From the NCBI GenBank assembly GCA_964616825.1, contig CAZTSX010000003.1:108364-172363 (forward strand): a stretch of 64,000 nt of DNA. Direction: 5' to 3'. This DNA is from QYOJ01 sp964616825. GTDB taxonomy: Bacteria; Bacteroidota; Bacteroidia; Bacteroidales; FEN-979. Every line of letters begins with the position of its first letter. Position 1 is the first letter of the stretch. Of the stretch, positions 43,744-51,647 are shown piece after piece. The notes under the pieces are model-generated. The model was not told the origin of the DNA, ran no database searches, and saw nothing but the letters and a program-made list of their open reading frames with translations. A program made the position numbers and the translations under genes.

Positions 43744-44603
43744 ATTTCGAAATAGAAAGTCCGGCAACCAGGGAGGAATTAGTGCAGAGCCTTCGCAAGC
43801 ATCAGTCAACCAACTTCAGGCTGGGAGCGGGCTTTACTGACCTGCTGATCGAGTTGAAAAATTCTGACCAGGAGGATCTGACCCTGATCAACCTTTCGCA
43901 GATGGAGGATGAAGAGTTTTCGGGCATAGTGGTTAATCCGACTGAAATCAGAATCGGTGCGTTGGTCACAGTAGCTCGAATCATCAAGAATTCATCGATC
44001 ATGGAAAATTCCCCTGTGCTACACCAGGCAGCCCAATCACTGGCTTCCGGACAAATCAGGGAAGTAGCAACCATTGGAGGTAATATTTGCCAGGCCTCTC
44101 CATCAGGGGATCTATCCTGTGCCCTGGTAGCCCTGAAAGCAACGTGTGAAATCATGGATACGGAAGGCAGGATCCGTCACGAACCTCTAAACGGATTTTT
44201 CAGAGGTCCGGGTAAAACATCCTTGCAAAAAAGCGAGGTATTGAAAAGCATATCCATTCCGGTCAATCTACGCAAAACGCTTAAATCAGGATTCATTAAA
44301 ATTGGGAAAAGATCTGCTATGGAGTGCTCCATTGTTTCCATTGGCTATCACTTCCAGTTAGAGGCAGACGGACAGGTGATCCAGGCCGGGATTGCGATTG
44401 GGGCTGTAGCGCCAACTGTGATCTTTTGCAGTAAAGCTGCTGCATTCCTGGTAAAACGAAATGTTAACAAACTTACTGAAGACGACCGACTTATGGTGAC
44501 TGAACTGATTCAACAGGCAGCCTCCCCTATAGATGACCTTCGTGCCAGCGCCTGGTATCGCAAAGAAGTTCTTTTCAACACTGCCAGATCCATTTTTGAA
44601 TAA
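43740..44603 (+). CDS. Molybdenum hydroxylase medium (FAD) subunit
   Basis: 287 aa. FAD_binding_5 and CO_deh_flav_C domains: FRLGAGFTDLLIELKN near residues 21-36, IGGNICQASPSGDLSCAL at about residues 112-129, and a C-terminal half with KIGKRSAMECSIVSIG. It passes electrons from the iron-sulfur subunit to NAD or another acceptor. ATGA overlap with the Mo subunit gene. Gene order small-large-medium differs from the medium-small-large order of many homologues. Confidence 0.92.
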   Translation: MNFEIESPATREELVQSLRKHQSTNFRLGAGFTDLLIELKNSDQEDLTLINLSQMEDEEFSGIVVNPTEIRIGALVTVARIIKNSSIMENSPVLHQAAQSLASGQIREVATIGGNICQASPSGDLSCALVALKATCEIMDTEGRIRHEPLNGFFRGPGKTSLQKSEVLKSISIPVNLRKTLKSGFIKIGKRSAMECSIVSIGYHFQLEADGQVIQAGIAIGAVAPTVIFCSKAAAFLVKRNVNKLTEDDRLMVTELIQQAASPIDDLRASAWYRKEVLFNTARSIFE

Positions 44604-44612
44604 GCTAACGAG

Positions 44613-45653
44613 ATGAAGAAAAAGAAATCCACATTATACGAAAATCTAACTTACGAAAGCCAGATCAACAGGCTTGCACAAAATGAAAATCCATACGGCC
44701 CTTCTCCAATAGCTACTGAGGCAATACTGAAAAATATCCACAAGATATCGTTCTATCCTGATGTGGTGTTGAATGAACTAAAAGAAAAGCTTGCAGAAAA
44801 TAATATGGTATCCCCGAAAGAGGTCATTGTTTCAAACGGATCGGGTACCATCATTGACTCCCTCATTAAACGAATGCTGGCCAACGGAGAAAACATGGTT
44901 GCCCCCGAGATATCCTTTGTTGCATACAAGCTTTGCGCAGCCATAAATGAAAAGGAATGCCGGCTGGCTTCTATGGAAGATTATTCTATCAGTCTTGAAA
45001 AGATAGCCCGGTGTTGTGATGAGAAAACCAGGTTAATCTTTCTGGCCAATCCCAATAATCCAACCGGCACCATGTTCACGCATGATGAAATTGCGGAATT
45101 TCTACTCAAGATCTCACCTGAAATCCTTGTTGTGCTTGACGAGGCCTATCGGGAATATGTTGACAATCCGCTTTATCCCGATTCCATTCAACTCTACAGG
45201 AAGCACCCCAATGTGATTATCCTGCACTCCTTTTCAAAGATTTATGGACTGGCAGGCTTACGGATTGGATATGGCATAGCGCAAAAGCATATTATTGAAG
45301 AACTGGAGAAGAACCGACTGCCTTTTTTGGTAGGATCTATTTCCAATATTGCTGCATTAGCTGCCCTTGATGACGAGGAGCACATCAGGGAGAGTGCCCG
45401 TAAAAATGCTGAAGACAGGGAATTTCTTTTTAATGGGCTTACGTCATTGGGATACAATGTTATTCCATCTCAGGGTAATTTTCTCTTTATCTCTTTTCCG
45501 ACGATCTCTGAGCGGGATCACCTTCACGATACCTTGTTTGCAAATAAAATGGTGGTCAGAAAAATGGATGCTTTTGGTGACAATCGTTCTCTCCGTATCA
45601 GTCTCGGCAGGAAAGAAGACAACGTCCGGCTTCTGGAATGCCTGAAGAAATAA
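44613..45653 (+). CDS. HisC-like PLP-dependent aminotransferase (class I/II)
   Basis: 346 aa. Fold-type I signatures: LAQNENPYGPSP near the N-terminus, LANPNNPTGTMF at about residue 147, LDEAYREYVD, and the PLP lysine in HSFSKIYGLAGLRIGYG at about residue 207. It is closest to histidinol-phosphate aminotransferases, which often also transaminate aromatic amino acids. No other his gene is near. As last gene of the island, 9 bp after the FAD subunit, it is best explained as the enzyme making the arylpyruvate (indolepyruvate from tryptophan) for IorAB. Confidence 0.88.
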   Translation: MKKKKSTLYENLTYESQINRLAQNENPYGPSPIATEAILKNIHKISFYPDVVLNELKEKLAENNMVSPKEVIVSNGSGTIIDSLIKRMLANGENMVAPEISFVAYKLCAAINEKECRLASMEDYSISLEKIARCCDEKTRLIFLANPNNPTGTMFTHDEIAEFLLKISPEILVVLDEAYREYVDNPLYPDSIQLYRKHPNVIILHSFSKIYGLAGLRIGYGIAQKHIIEELEKNRLPFLVGSISNIAALAALDDEEHIRESARKNAEDREFLFNGLTSLGYNVIPSQGNFLFISFPTISERDHLHDTLFANKMVVRKMDAFGDNRSLRISLGRKEDNVRLLECLKK

Positions 45654-45732
45654 ACTGTAACCAACCTGATCTACCTGGTTTCGATGGTGCTATCTGAGTG
45701 AGGGCTCCCTTTGTTTTCAGAGATTTTAGGGA

Positions 45733-46542
45733 TTAGATAATCCGTTTTATCAACCTGAGCTTATGTGTATATCTCTCTTCTTTCCCGTCGTAGATCCCTT
45801 CGTGGTCAATAGAATCAATCCTTACTGTTCCGGAAGCGTGAATGATCCGGAACCGGTCAGCGAGGATTCCTACATGACTGATGTTCCCCTCTTCATCATC
45901 AAAGAAGGCAATATCACCGGGTTCCGCTTCATCAAGCAGATTGACAATCTCTCCCTGCGAGGCTTGCTGTGAGGCGTCTCGAAGCAACTTGATCTTCTTC
46001 AGCCGGTAAGCCATCTGAACAAGTCCGGAGCAATCGATTCCAAACGTGGATCGTCCACCCCACAGATATGGAGTGTGCATATACATCATTGCATCTTCAA
46101 TCAGGTTCTGACAAAACTCTTTTTTCTCCTCGCGAGTTTCGATCTCTTCCACCCCGGATGTAATTGATACCTGGCCTTCAAAGTTAAAGTTCTCGCCGTT
46201 GACTGTAAAGAATTGTCCTTCCAGTCCTGGCAATGAACTTCCCAGAGGGATAGCAAACATGCTCTTCCTGGATTCGTTACCGATTAATTGTACGAGATCC
46301 ATCACTACCGGTGTATCTGCATTCAGCAATCGTAAATACTCCTCTTCATCAATACGTTGCACCTGAGTGCCAAGCACCCATCCTTCATAATTATCCCAGG
46401 CTTGCCGGATTTGAAACCATCCGTTGTGGCTTTCATTTATCCGGAACAGTTCGCCAAAGAGTAGTTGAGTGACCATTTCTGATGTATGCAAAGGCTCTTT
46501 TCGAAGCGGAATGATACTTTGCAGGTTGATGCCGAAATCCAT
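45733..46542 (-). CDS. NlpC/P60 family cysteine peptidase with SH3-like region
   Basis: 269 aa. An N-terminal bacterial SH3-like segment (about residues 10-110) is followed by an NlpC/P60 domain: FGIDCSGLVQMAY with the catalytic Cys at about residue 170, ISHVGILADRFRIIHASG with the catalytic His. These enzymes cut gamma-D-Glu-diaminopimelate bonds in peptidoglycan. No signal peptide is seen; homologues without one act on imported muropeptides (YkfC-like). It faces the end of the catabolic island; the 79-bp convergent gap holds no heptamer array. Confidence 0.9.
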   Translation of the reverse strand: MDFGINLQSIIPLRKEPLHTSEMVTQLLFGELFRINESHNGWFQIRQAWDNYEGWVLGTQVQRIDEEEYLRLLNADTPVVMDLVQLIGNESRKSMFAIPLGSSLPGLEGQFFTVNGENFNFEGQVSITSGVEEIETREEKKEFCQNLIEDAMMYMHTPYLWGGRSTFGIDCSGLVQMAYRLKKIKLLRDASQQASQGEIVNLLDEAEPGDIAFFDDEEGNISHVGILADRFRIIHASGTVRIDSIDHEGIYDGKEERYTHKLRLIKRII

Positions 46543-46561
46543 AGTGGTTGTTTTGATGCAC

Positions 46562-46569
46562 CAAAATTA
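46562..46569 (-). promoter_or_regulatory. -7 promoter box for the NlpC/P60 gene
   Basis: TAATTTTG on the minus strand, 19 bp before the start codon, matches TAnnTTTG. Just upstream a 7-bp inverted repeat, ATTATCC/GGATAAT (46583-46608), might form a small hairpin or operator. The remaining DNA to 46703 shows nothing recognised. Confidence 0.5.
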
Positions 46570-46703
46570 ATACATCTGGGATATTATCCGATTTTTCTAT
46601 GGGATAATCGGTAAATAAAGCGACTGCCAGATAATCGGTATCAAATCCCAGGGTCCATAGTTTTTTAGTCTCCACTTCCCACGAGTCGCAGAATAGCGCT
46701 GAT

Positions 46704-46877
46704 TTATTTCCAGACAGTGCCAGCCGGATAGCACGTATCAAACGGCGTACAACCACTGCACCCTGCAGAGCAATCCCGGCACTTCAGAAGCGGATCGGTG
46801 AAGTATCTTACCAGTCTGTAAACCGTATAGATTACAGCGGTTAATACAATGATCCCGGTGATGATATATTGCCACAT
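46704..46877 (-). CDS. FeoB-associated Cys-rich membrane protein
   Basis: 57 aa from ATG 46877, 2 bp after the feoB stop. One transmembrane helix (residues 3-22, IITGIIVLTAVIYTVYRLV) and a C-terminal Cys-rich tail, LKCRDCSAGCSGC. This matches the small FeoB-associated proteins found after feoB in many bacteria, thought to help ferrous iron transfer. Co-transcription with feoAB is near certain from spacing. Confidence 0.8.
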   Translation of the reverse strand: MWQYIITGIIVLTAVIYTVYRLVRYFTDPLLKCRDCSAGCSGCTPFDTCYPAGTVWK

Positions 46878-46879
46878 GG

Positions 46880-49282
46880 TTAAACCAACAGACTCCCAAT
46901 TTGATAAACAGAGAAGGATAGCAGCCAGGCCAGGGCAGTCGTGTAGAGTATCAGAAAGAGTGCCCATTTCCAGCTTCCCGACTCCCGGCTAACGGTGATG
47001 ATCACGGCAACACAGGGCATATAGACCAGGATGAACAAGAGATAAGAGATGCCGACCAGTGGTGTGAAGATGCGTTGCCCGATCTTGGGGCCATCAGTGT
47101 ATTTGGCTTTTTGCAGAATTTGGGGAAGGCTGCTCTCCGCCTTCACCGGAAGTTCATCTTTGGCCCCATATAGTACTCCCATTGTACTGACAACTACTTC
47201 TTTTGCGGCTGCCCCGGTGATCAGGCTGATCCCCATTCGCCAGTCAAACCCCAATGGCTCGATCACGGGTTCGATGAACTTTCCCACGCTGGCAATGTAG
47301 GATTTTTCCAGTCGCTCTTTGGGTGTTGCCTGACTGCCAGCCGGGAAATATTCGAGAGCCCAGATTATGATTACCGCTACCAGGATGACACCCCCCATCT
47401 TCCGGAGGTACTGTTGACCTTTATCCCACATATGCTGGAGACTTACTCTTAATGTAGGAATCCGGTATGGGGGTAGCTCCATGACAAATGGCGCTTCCTT
47501 ACTTTTGAAAATCGTTTTTTTAAATATCAGGGAGACCAGGACTGCAAGGATGATCCCGGTGATATAGATCAGGAAGATGACATTTCCTGCGTGATTCGGG
47601 AAAATGGCACCTGTGATGAGTATATAGACAGGAAGCCGTGCGCTGCACGACATAAAAGGATTGATCAGCATGGTGGCTAAACGGTCGTTCTTATCCCTCA
47701 GGGTTCGGGTCACCATGATAGCTGGCACATTGCAACCGAAGCCCATGATCAGGGGGATAAAGGATTGACCATGTAGTCCCATCTTGTGCATCAGTTTGTC
47801 CATGATGAAAGCTGCACGGGCCATGTATCCGGTATCCTCCATGATTGAAATGAAGAAGAAGAGAATCAGGATGTTGGGGAGAAATACAATCACGCTTCCA
47901 ATCCCATTAATAACGCCATCGACCAGCAGGTCTTTCAATGGTCCTGGTGAGAGTAACGTGCTGACTCCGCTACTCAGCCAGCCAACACCAGCTTCAATCC
48001 AGGCCTGTGGATATTGTCCCAGTGTAAATGTCGATTGAAACATAAACCAGAGAAAAAAGATGAAGACAGGGAACCCCAGGTATTTGTGGGTCAGGATCTT
48101 GTCGATGAGATAACTTTTGCTGAGCTCATCTGTCTTTGCAGGGTTTTTCTTCAGTGTCTCTTTAAGTGCTCCGGCTATGAAGCCATATCGTGCATCTGCA
48201 ATTAGAGTGGGTGAATCTTCCCGGTAGATCCGCTCCAAACGTTGTATCTCCTGGTCGACAGTTAACAGAACCTCTTTGTAGGAGCTGCTTTTCATCAACG
48301 TTTGCGCGATCTCCTGATCTTTCTCAAGCAATTTGATAGCATAGCTGCGTGAAGATGCATTGAACGTGATGCTTGTGTCTTTCCAGATTACATCCTGGAT
48401 CCTGGCGAGCGAACGCTCTATTTCCGTACCGTAGTTGATATGGATATGCCGTGATACCGGATCACGGTCCTCGTATACATCAATGATTCGTTCGAAAAGC
48501 TTTTTCAGTCCTTTTCCTTTGGAGCTGACAGTTGGAACGACCGGAATTCCAAGGAGTTTGCCCAGACCTTCATAATCCAGGAGATCGCCTTGTTTGGATA
48601 GTTCATCATACATATTTAGCGCCATCACCACACGTATATCCATGTCGATCAACTGGGTGGTCAGAAAAAGGTTTCGTTCCAGGTTGGAGGCATCAACTAC
48701 GTTGACCACGATATCCGGCATCTCCATGAGCAGGTGGTTTCTGATGTATAGCTCTTCCGGGGTATAGGCAGAAAGGCTATATGTGCCGGGCAAGTCGGTG
48801 ATCTCAAACCGGTACCCATTTTGCTTGAAGTTAGCTGCTTTGGAGTTTACGGTGACGCCACCAAAGTTACCTACATGTTCCCTGGACCTGGAAATATAAT
48901 TGAAGAGGGTCGTTTTACCGCTGTTTGGATTACCCACAAGCGCTACCTCAATCGTTTTGCTCTTTTCACTGGCTGTATTGCGTAGCAGCTCATCCTGCAA
49001 TTTCCCGTTGAAATGTTGAACGATATCCTGGATATCATTATGGTGTCTGGCCTCCTCGGGTGTCAGAACTTCCACCAGCTGTGCTTCGCTTTTCCGGAGC
49101 GACACATGGTAGCCCATGATCTTGTATTCGATAGGATCTTGAAGTGGAGCTGACTTAAGGACGGCGACCTCTTTCCCTTTCACAAAACCCATCTCCATCA
49201 GCCTGCGACGGAAATGGCCACGGCCTTTGATCTTGATGATCCTGGCTGTTTGCCCCTGGCTAAGATCGAGGAGGGTTGACAC
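46880..49282 (-). CDS. feoAB: Ferrous iron transporter, FeoA-FeoB fusion
   Basis: 800 aa. Residues 1-75 are an SH3-like FeoA domain (GHFRRRLMEMGFVKGKEVAV). The FeoB G domain follows: G1 GNPNSGKTTLFN at about residue 116, G3 DLPGTYSLS, G4-like ALNMYDEL. The C-terminal membrane part (about 400-800) has the Gate motifs with GFGCNVPAIMVTRTL. It imports Fe2+ across the inner membrane, which is the form available under anaerobic conditions. FeoA fused to FeoB is common in Bacteroidota. Iron-sulfur rich enzymes in this genome make the demand plausible. Confidence 0.97.
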   Translation of the reverse strand: MSTLLDLSQGQTARIIKIKGRGHFRRRLMEMGFVKGKEVAVLKSAPLQDPIEYKIMGYHVSLRKSEAQLVEVLTPEEARHHNDIQDIVQHFNGKLQDELLRNTASEKSKTIEVALVGNPNSGKTTLFNYISRSREHVGNFGGVTVNSKAANFKQNGYRFEITDLPGTYSLSAYTPEELYIRNHLLMEMPDIVVNVVDASNLERNLFLTTQLIDMDIRVVMALNMYDELSKQGDLLDYEGLGKLLGIPVVPTVSSKGKGLKKLFERIIDVYEDRDPVSRHIHINYGTEIERSLARIQDVIWKDTSITFNASSRSYAIKLLEKDQEIAQTLMKSSSYKEVLLTVDQEIQRLERIYREDSPTLIADARYGFIAGALKETLKKNPAKTDELSKSYLIDKILTHKYLGFPVFIFFLWFMFQSTFTLGQYPQAWIEAGVGWLSSGVSTLLSPGPLKDLLVDGVINGIGSVIVFLPNILILFFFISIMEDTGYMARAAFIMDKLMHKMGLHGQSFIPLIMGFGCNVPAIMVTRTLRDKNDRLATMLINPFMSCSARLPVYILITGAIFPNHAGNVIFLIYITGIILAVLVSLIFKKTIFKSKEAPFVMELPPYRIPTLRVSLQHMWDKGQQYLRKMGGVILVAVIIIWALEYFPAGSQATPKERLEKSYIASVGKFIEPVIEPLGFDWRMGISLITGAAAKEVVVSTMGVLYGAKDELPVKAESSLPQILQKAKYTDGPKIGQRIFTPLVGISYLLFILVYMPCVAVIITVSRESGSWKWALFLILYTTALAWLLSFSVYQIGSLLV

Positions 49283-49307
49283 TTTATTTAGATTAAATAA
49301 GAAATTG

Positions 49308-49315
49308 CAAAATTA
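49308..49315 (-). promoter_or_regulatory. -7 promoter box for feoAB
   Basis: TAATTTTG on the minus strand, 25 bp before the feoAB start, fits TAnnTTTG. No obvious Fur box beside it. Confidence 0.5.
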
Positions 49316-49343
49316 CAAAAAAAATCATCAGTGAGATATTTTA

Positions 49344-49946
49344 CTATTGGTGAGAAAGATAAGGTAATGTCTCCGGACCGAGGTTGAAAAGCAGATCAAT
49401 GATGCTTAAATTGGAAAGGAAACCGTGTTTTGATGAAAAAACCTGGACATATTCCGGGTGAAACCACGGAGGTTTAGTAACTAACTCCATCCGTTTGTCA
49501 TCTATGCCCTTTGGTTCTTTCTCAAAAGAAGCTGTGAAACCAATGTTTCGGTCCAGCCGAATAGCCATGAAGAGGGTATCAAGTATCTTGTAGTTGAAAT
49601 CAAGCAAAAATGTATGATGAGCTTCGTAAAATTGGATCAGATAATCCTGGTAGTAGAGAAAAAAAGGGGATTTGTTATACGCTGCTTCAAAAGAGCGCCA
49701 GTGGTTTTTTTGCCAGGAAAGCTCATAAGCGATCCTGATGTCTTTTGTTTGGGTTCGATTGCCCATCGGTTTGGTTACCGGAACTGTCAATATCTGTTTG
49801 CCATTCGACCCGAAAATCATGCAATGATTCCGGAACGTTTGTTTGGAATAAGTTTCGTGAGCCTCAATCAGGATATCATCAGCTTCAACGCATGCAGCGA
49901 TGTAAGAGATCGGAGGAAGATATGCGGTAGGAAGAAGTACAGTCAT
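49344..49946 (-). CDS. WbqC family protein
   Basis: 200 aa from ATG 49946 (MTVLLPTAYLPPISY); the in-frame extension to 49994 runs through the thioredoxin terminator and is unlikely. Features of the WbqC family: the N-terminal PTAYLPPISYIA, the ILTVPV strand, and SWQKNHWRSFEAAYNKSPFF in the middle. Family members are found in O-antigen and glycan loci but their reaction is unknown to me. No polysaccharide genes are adjacent here. Confidence 0.8.
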   Translation of the reverse strand: MTVLLPTAYLPPISYIAACVEADDILIEAHETYSKQTFRNHCMIFGSNGKQILTVPVTKPMGNRTQTKDIRIAYELSWQKNHWRSFEAAYNKSPFFLYYQDYLIQFYEAHHTFLLDFNYKILDTLFMAIRLDRNIGFTASFEKEPKGIDDKRMELVTKPPWFHPEYVQVFSSKHGFLSNLSIIDLLFNLGPETLPYLSHQ

Positions 49947-49963
49947 ACGGTGCGAAAATACAA

Positions 49964-50000
49964 TAAAAAACCGCAGGAAAACTCGTGTTCTCACTGCGGT
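49964..50000 (-). terminator. Rho-independent terminator of the thioredoxin gene
   Basis: Minus-strand hairpin with a 7-bp stem ACCGCAG/CTGCGGT, extended inward by further pairs, followed by a run of six T. It starts 25 bp after the thioredoxin stop and separates it from the wbqC-like gene. Confidence 0.75.
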
Positions 50001-50024
50001 AATAAAGTAGCTAGTATTGTCTGT

Positions 50025-50390
50025 TTAATTCTTGATTTTCAAGAGGACATCATCGATTGCTTTTTGCATTGCATCTTTTGGAAGGGCGCCAGTTGCCATT
50101 TGCGGTTGTCCCTCTTTCGGACAGAAAAGCATGGATGGAATACTCCGGATGCCAAATGCCCCGGAAAGTTCCTGTTGGTCTTCCGTATCCACTTTGTAGA
50201 TATTAATTTTACCATCATATTTTTTTGCCAGTTCTTCCAGAATCGGGGAAACCATCTTACAAGGGCCGCACCAGTCGGCATAAAAATCTATAATACAGGG
50301 CAGTTCTCCCTCAAATTTCCACTCTTTGTTTGCTTCGAAATTGAAAACCTTCTCTGTAAAGGTCTCTTTTGTTAAATGTTCAATTGCCAT
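50025..50390 (-). CDS. trxA: Thioredoxin, cytoplasmic
   Basis: 121 aa from ATG 50390. Classical thioredoxin fold with active site ADWCGPCKM at about residue 40 and the cis-Pro segment RSIPSMLF. No signal peptide. Close paralogue of the lipoprotein thioredoxin upstream (50620-51120), sharing FEGELP/FEGDLP-IIDFYADWC and GALPK segments, so a tandem duplication. The start codon lies in the 55-bp copy before the second N gap. Confidence 0.93.
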   Translation of the reverse strand: MAIEHLTKETFTEKVFNFEANKEWKFEGELPCIIDFYADWCGPCKMVSPILEELAKKYDGKINIYKVDTEDQQELSGAFGIRSIPSMLFCPKEGQPQMATGALPKDAMQKAIDDVLLKIKN

Positions 50391-50593
50391 TGTTTGTGAG
50401 TTTATAATGTTTAACACTAAATCTCGTCCCTCGTCCCTNNNNNNNNNNNNNNNNNNNNNNNNNNNNNNNNNNNNNNNNNNNNNNNNNNNNNNNNNNNNNN
50501 NNNNNNNNNNNNNNNNNNNNNNNNNNNNNNNNNNNNNNTTGCCATTGTTTGTGAGTTTATAATGTTTAACACTAAATCTCGTCCCTCGTCCCT
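50384..50593. other. Assembly gap (100 N) with 55-bp identical flanks
   Basis: Ns occupy 50439-50538, exactly 100. The 55 bases at 50384-50438 recur exactly at 50539-50593. As for the first gap, this is the signature of a 55-mer contig overlap left unmerged. Both breaks fall in heptamer arrays, which explains why the assembler stopped. Confidence 0.93.
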
Positions 50594-50627
50594 CGTCCCT
50601 CGTCCCTGAACCCTGGTTCCTATTCCT
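50579..50627. repeat. 7-bp tandem array (TCGTCCC units)
   Basis: Four perfect TCGTCCC units followed by TGAACCC, TGGTTCC and TATTCCT, all in phase. The array overlaps the stop codon of the lipoprotein thioredoxin. The left contig ends with only two units, so copy number is uncertain. Confidence 0.85.
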
Positions 50628-51120
50628 TCACGTTAAGTACTTCCTGAATTGCCTGTTTGAAAGTTGGCTTGGGCAACGCACCAACTGACATTTGTGGTTT
50701 ATCATCTGTCGGGACGAACAAGACGGCCGGAATTGACCGTATATTAAACACGCGTGCCAGTTCCTTCTCTTTTTCCGTATCAATCTTATAGATCCTGATT
50801 TTTCCTTTATATTCCTCAGCGAGTTCATCAAGGATTGGAGCAACTATTTTACAAGGCCGGCACCAGTCTGCATAAAAATCAATGATCACCGGGAGATCAC
50901 CTTCGAAAATCCACTTGTCAGCACTCTTGCTATAATCCCAAACCAGTTTCTTGAATGAAGCGGCGCTAAGGGGTTGAACTTTCCCCTGGTCAGTCAGGTC
51001 ATTATTCTCAGATGGTATTGTTGCTTGGGCGGAACGAGAATCCTTGACTTCAGTATTCCCACTGCAAGCGGTGAAGTTCATAATCAGGGCGAATCCTATA
51101 AAAAATGTTAGTTTTTTCAT
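50620..51120 (-). CDS. Thioredoxin-fold lipoprotein with CRPC active site
   Basis: 166 aa. Lipoprotein signal peptide with lipobox NFTAC (Cys19), a linker of about 35 residues, then a thioredoxin domain. The active site is WCRPC instead of WCGPC; the cis-Pro segment is RSIPAVLF. A membrane-anchored periplasmic thioredoxin would keep envelope proteins reduced or serve a cytochrome-maturation-like task. The Gly-to-Arg change between the Cys pair should alter redox potential. Paralogue of the cytoplasmic thioredoxin gene downstream; own promoter at 51142-51149. Confidence 0.88.
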   Translation of the reverse strand: MKKLTFFIGFALIMNFTACSGNTEVKDSRSAQATIPSENNDLTDQGKVQPLSAASFKKLVWDYSKSADKWIFEGDLPVIIDFYADWCRPCKIVAPILDELAEEYKGKIRIYKIDTEKEKELARVFNIRSIPAVLFVPTDDKPQMSVGALPKPTFKQAIQEVLNVKE

Positions 51121-51141
51121 TTATTTGTTTTTTAATCGCTG

Positions 51142-51149
51142 CAAAGATA
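51142..51149 (-). promoter_or_regulatory. -7 promoter box for the thioredoxin lipoprotein gene
   Basis: TATCTTTG on the minus strand, 21 bp before the ATG; exact TAnnTTTG match. Divergent from the box at 51193-51200. Confidence 0.55.
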
Positions 51150-51192
51150 GATAAATTTTTTAAATAAATCGCATAAGTATCACTATTTTTTT

Positions 51193-51200
51193 TATTTTTG
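51193..51200 (+). promoter_or_regulatory. -7 promoter box for the zinc-ribbon protein gene
   Basis: TATTTTTG, exact TAnnTTTG match, 10 bp before the ATG at 51211, implying a very short leader. Confidence 0.5.
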
Positions 51201-51210
51201 TTCAATCATT

Positions 51211-51615
51211 ATGAAAAAATTCTTCGATACTCTCGATGCTGAGATGTTCTCAACACGGTTTGCAACCAATGAGGAGTGCCTTCAGTTTCTTTCCGAGCAA
51301 AAATGGGCTGACGGATTCGTGTGCAGGAAATGCGGACACACTAATTTCTGTAAAGGGAAAACTCTATTTGCAAGGCGGTGTACACGTTGCAAGAGTGAAG
51401 AGTCTGCCACAGCACATACAATTTTTCACAGATGCCATATCCCTATCATGGAGGCCTTTCACATGGTATATATGGTTTGTTCCAATCCCAGGATCTCAAC
51501 GTATGAGTTGTCACGCCAGATGGAGATTCGCCAGATGACCTGCTGGAAGCTGAAAAACAAGCTGATGGAGTGCCTGGAAACTAAAGGAGAAATAGATATC
51601 CTGTATTCTGGATGA
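51211..51615 (+). CDS. Stand-alone transposase zinc-ribbon domain protein (IS1595-type N-terminus)
   Basis: 134 aa. It matches the N-terminal part of IS1595/ISXO2 transposases: a helical start (FATNEECLQFLSEQKWADGF), a zinc ribbon CRKCGHTNFC ... CTRCKSEES with four Cys, and a helix-turn-helix-like region (ISTYELSRQMEIRQMTCWKLKNKL). The DDE catalytic domain of about 170 residues is missing and the frame ends inside an octamer array. No terminal inverted repeats or target duplications seen. It has its own promoter, so it may be a domesticated DNA-binding protein rather than a simple remnant. Confidence 0.75.
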   Translation: MKKFFDTLDAEMFSTRFATNEECLQFLSEQKWADGFVCRKCGHTNFCKGKTLFARRCTRCKSEESATAHTIFHRCHIPIMEAFHMVYMVCSNPRISTYELSRQMEIRQMTCWKLKNKLMECLETKGEIDILYSG

Positions 51616-51647
51616 CTGGATTACTGGATGACTGGATTACTGGATGG
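51608..51647. repeat. 8-bp tandem array (CTGGATGA/CTGGATTA, five units)
   Basis: Alternating CTGGATGA and CTGGATTA, then CTGGATGG, in phase. It contains the stop codons of both convergent neighbours: TGA 51613-51615 of the zinc-ribbon gene and TAA (minus) 51637-51639 of the C10 peptidase. Confidence 0.9.

Noticed and set aside
41425..44603. Mo hydroxylase as a purine (xanthine) dehydrogenase for nucleotide salvage
   Set aside because: No purine catabolic genes are nearby, and the three genes are embedded between IorAB and an aromatic-type aminotransferase; it remains a possible alternative.
46583..46608. ATTATCC/GGATAAT hairpin as a terminator
   Set aside because: Weak A/T stem with no following T run on either strand.
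46433..46756. Minus-strand 107-aa open frame
   Set aside because: It overlaps the start of the NlpC gene out of frame, has no family resemblance, and covers the promoter region.
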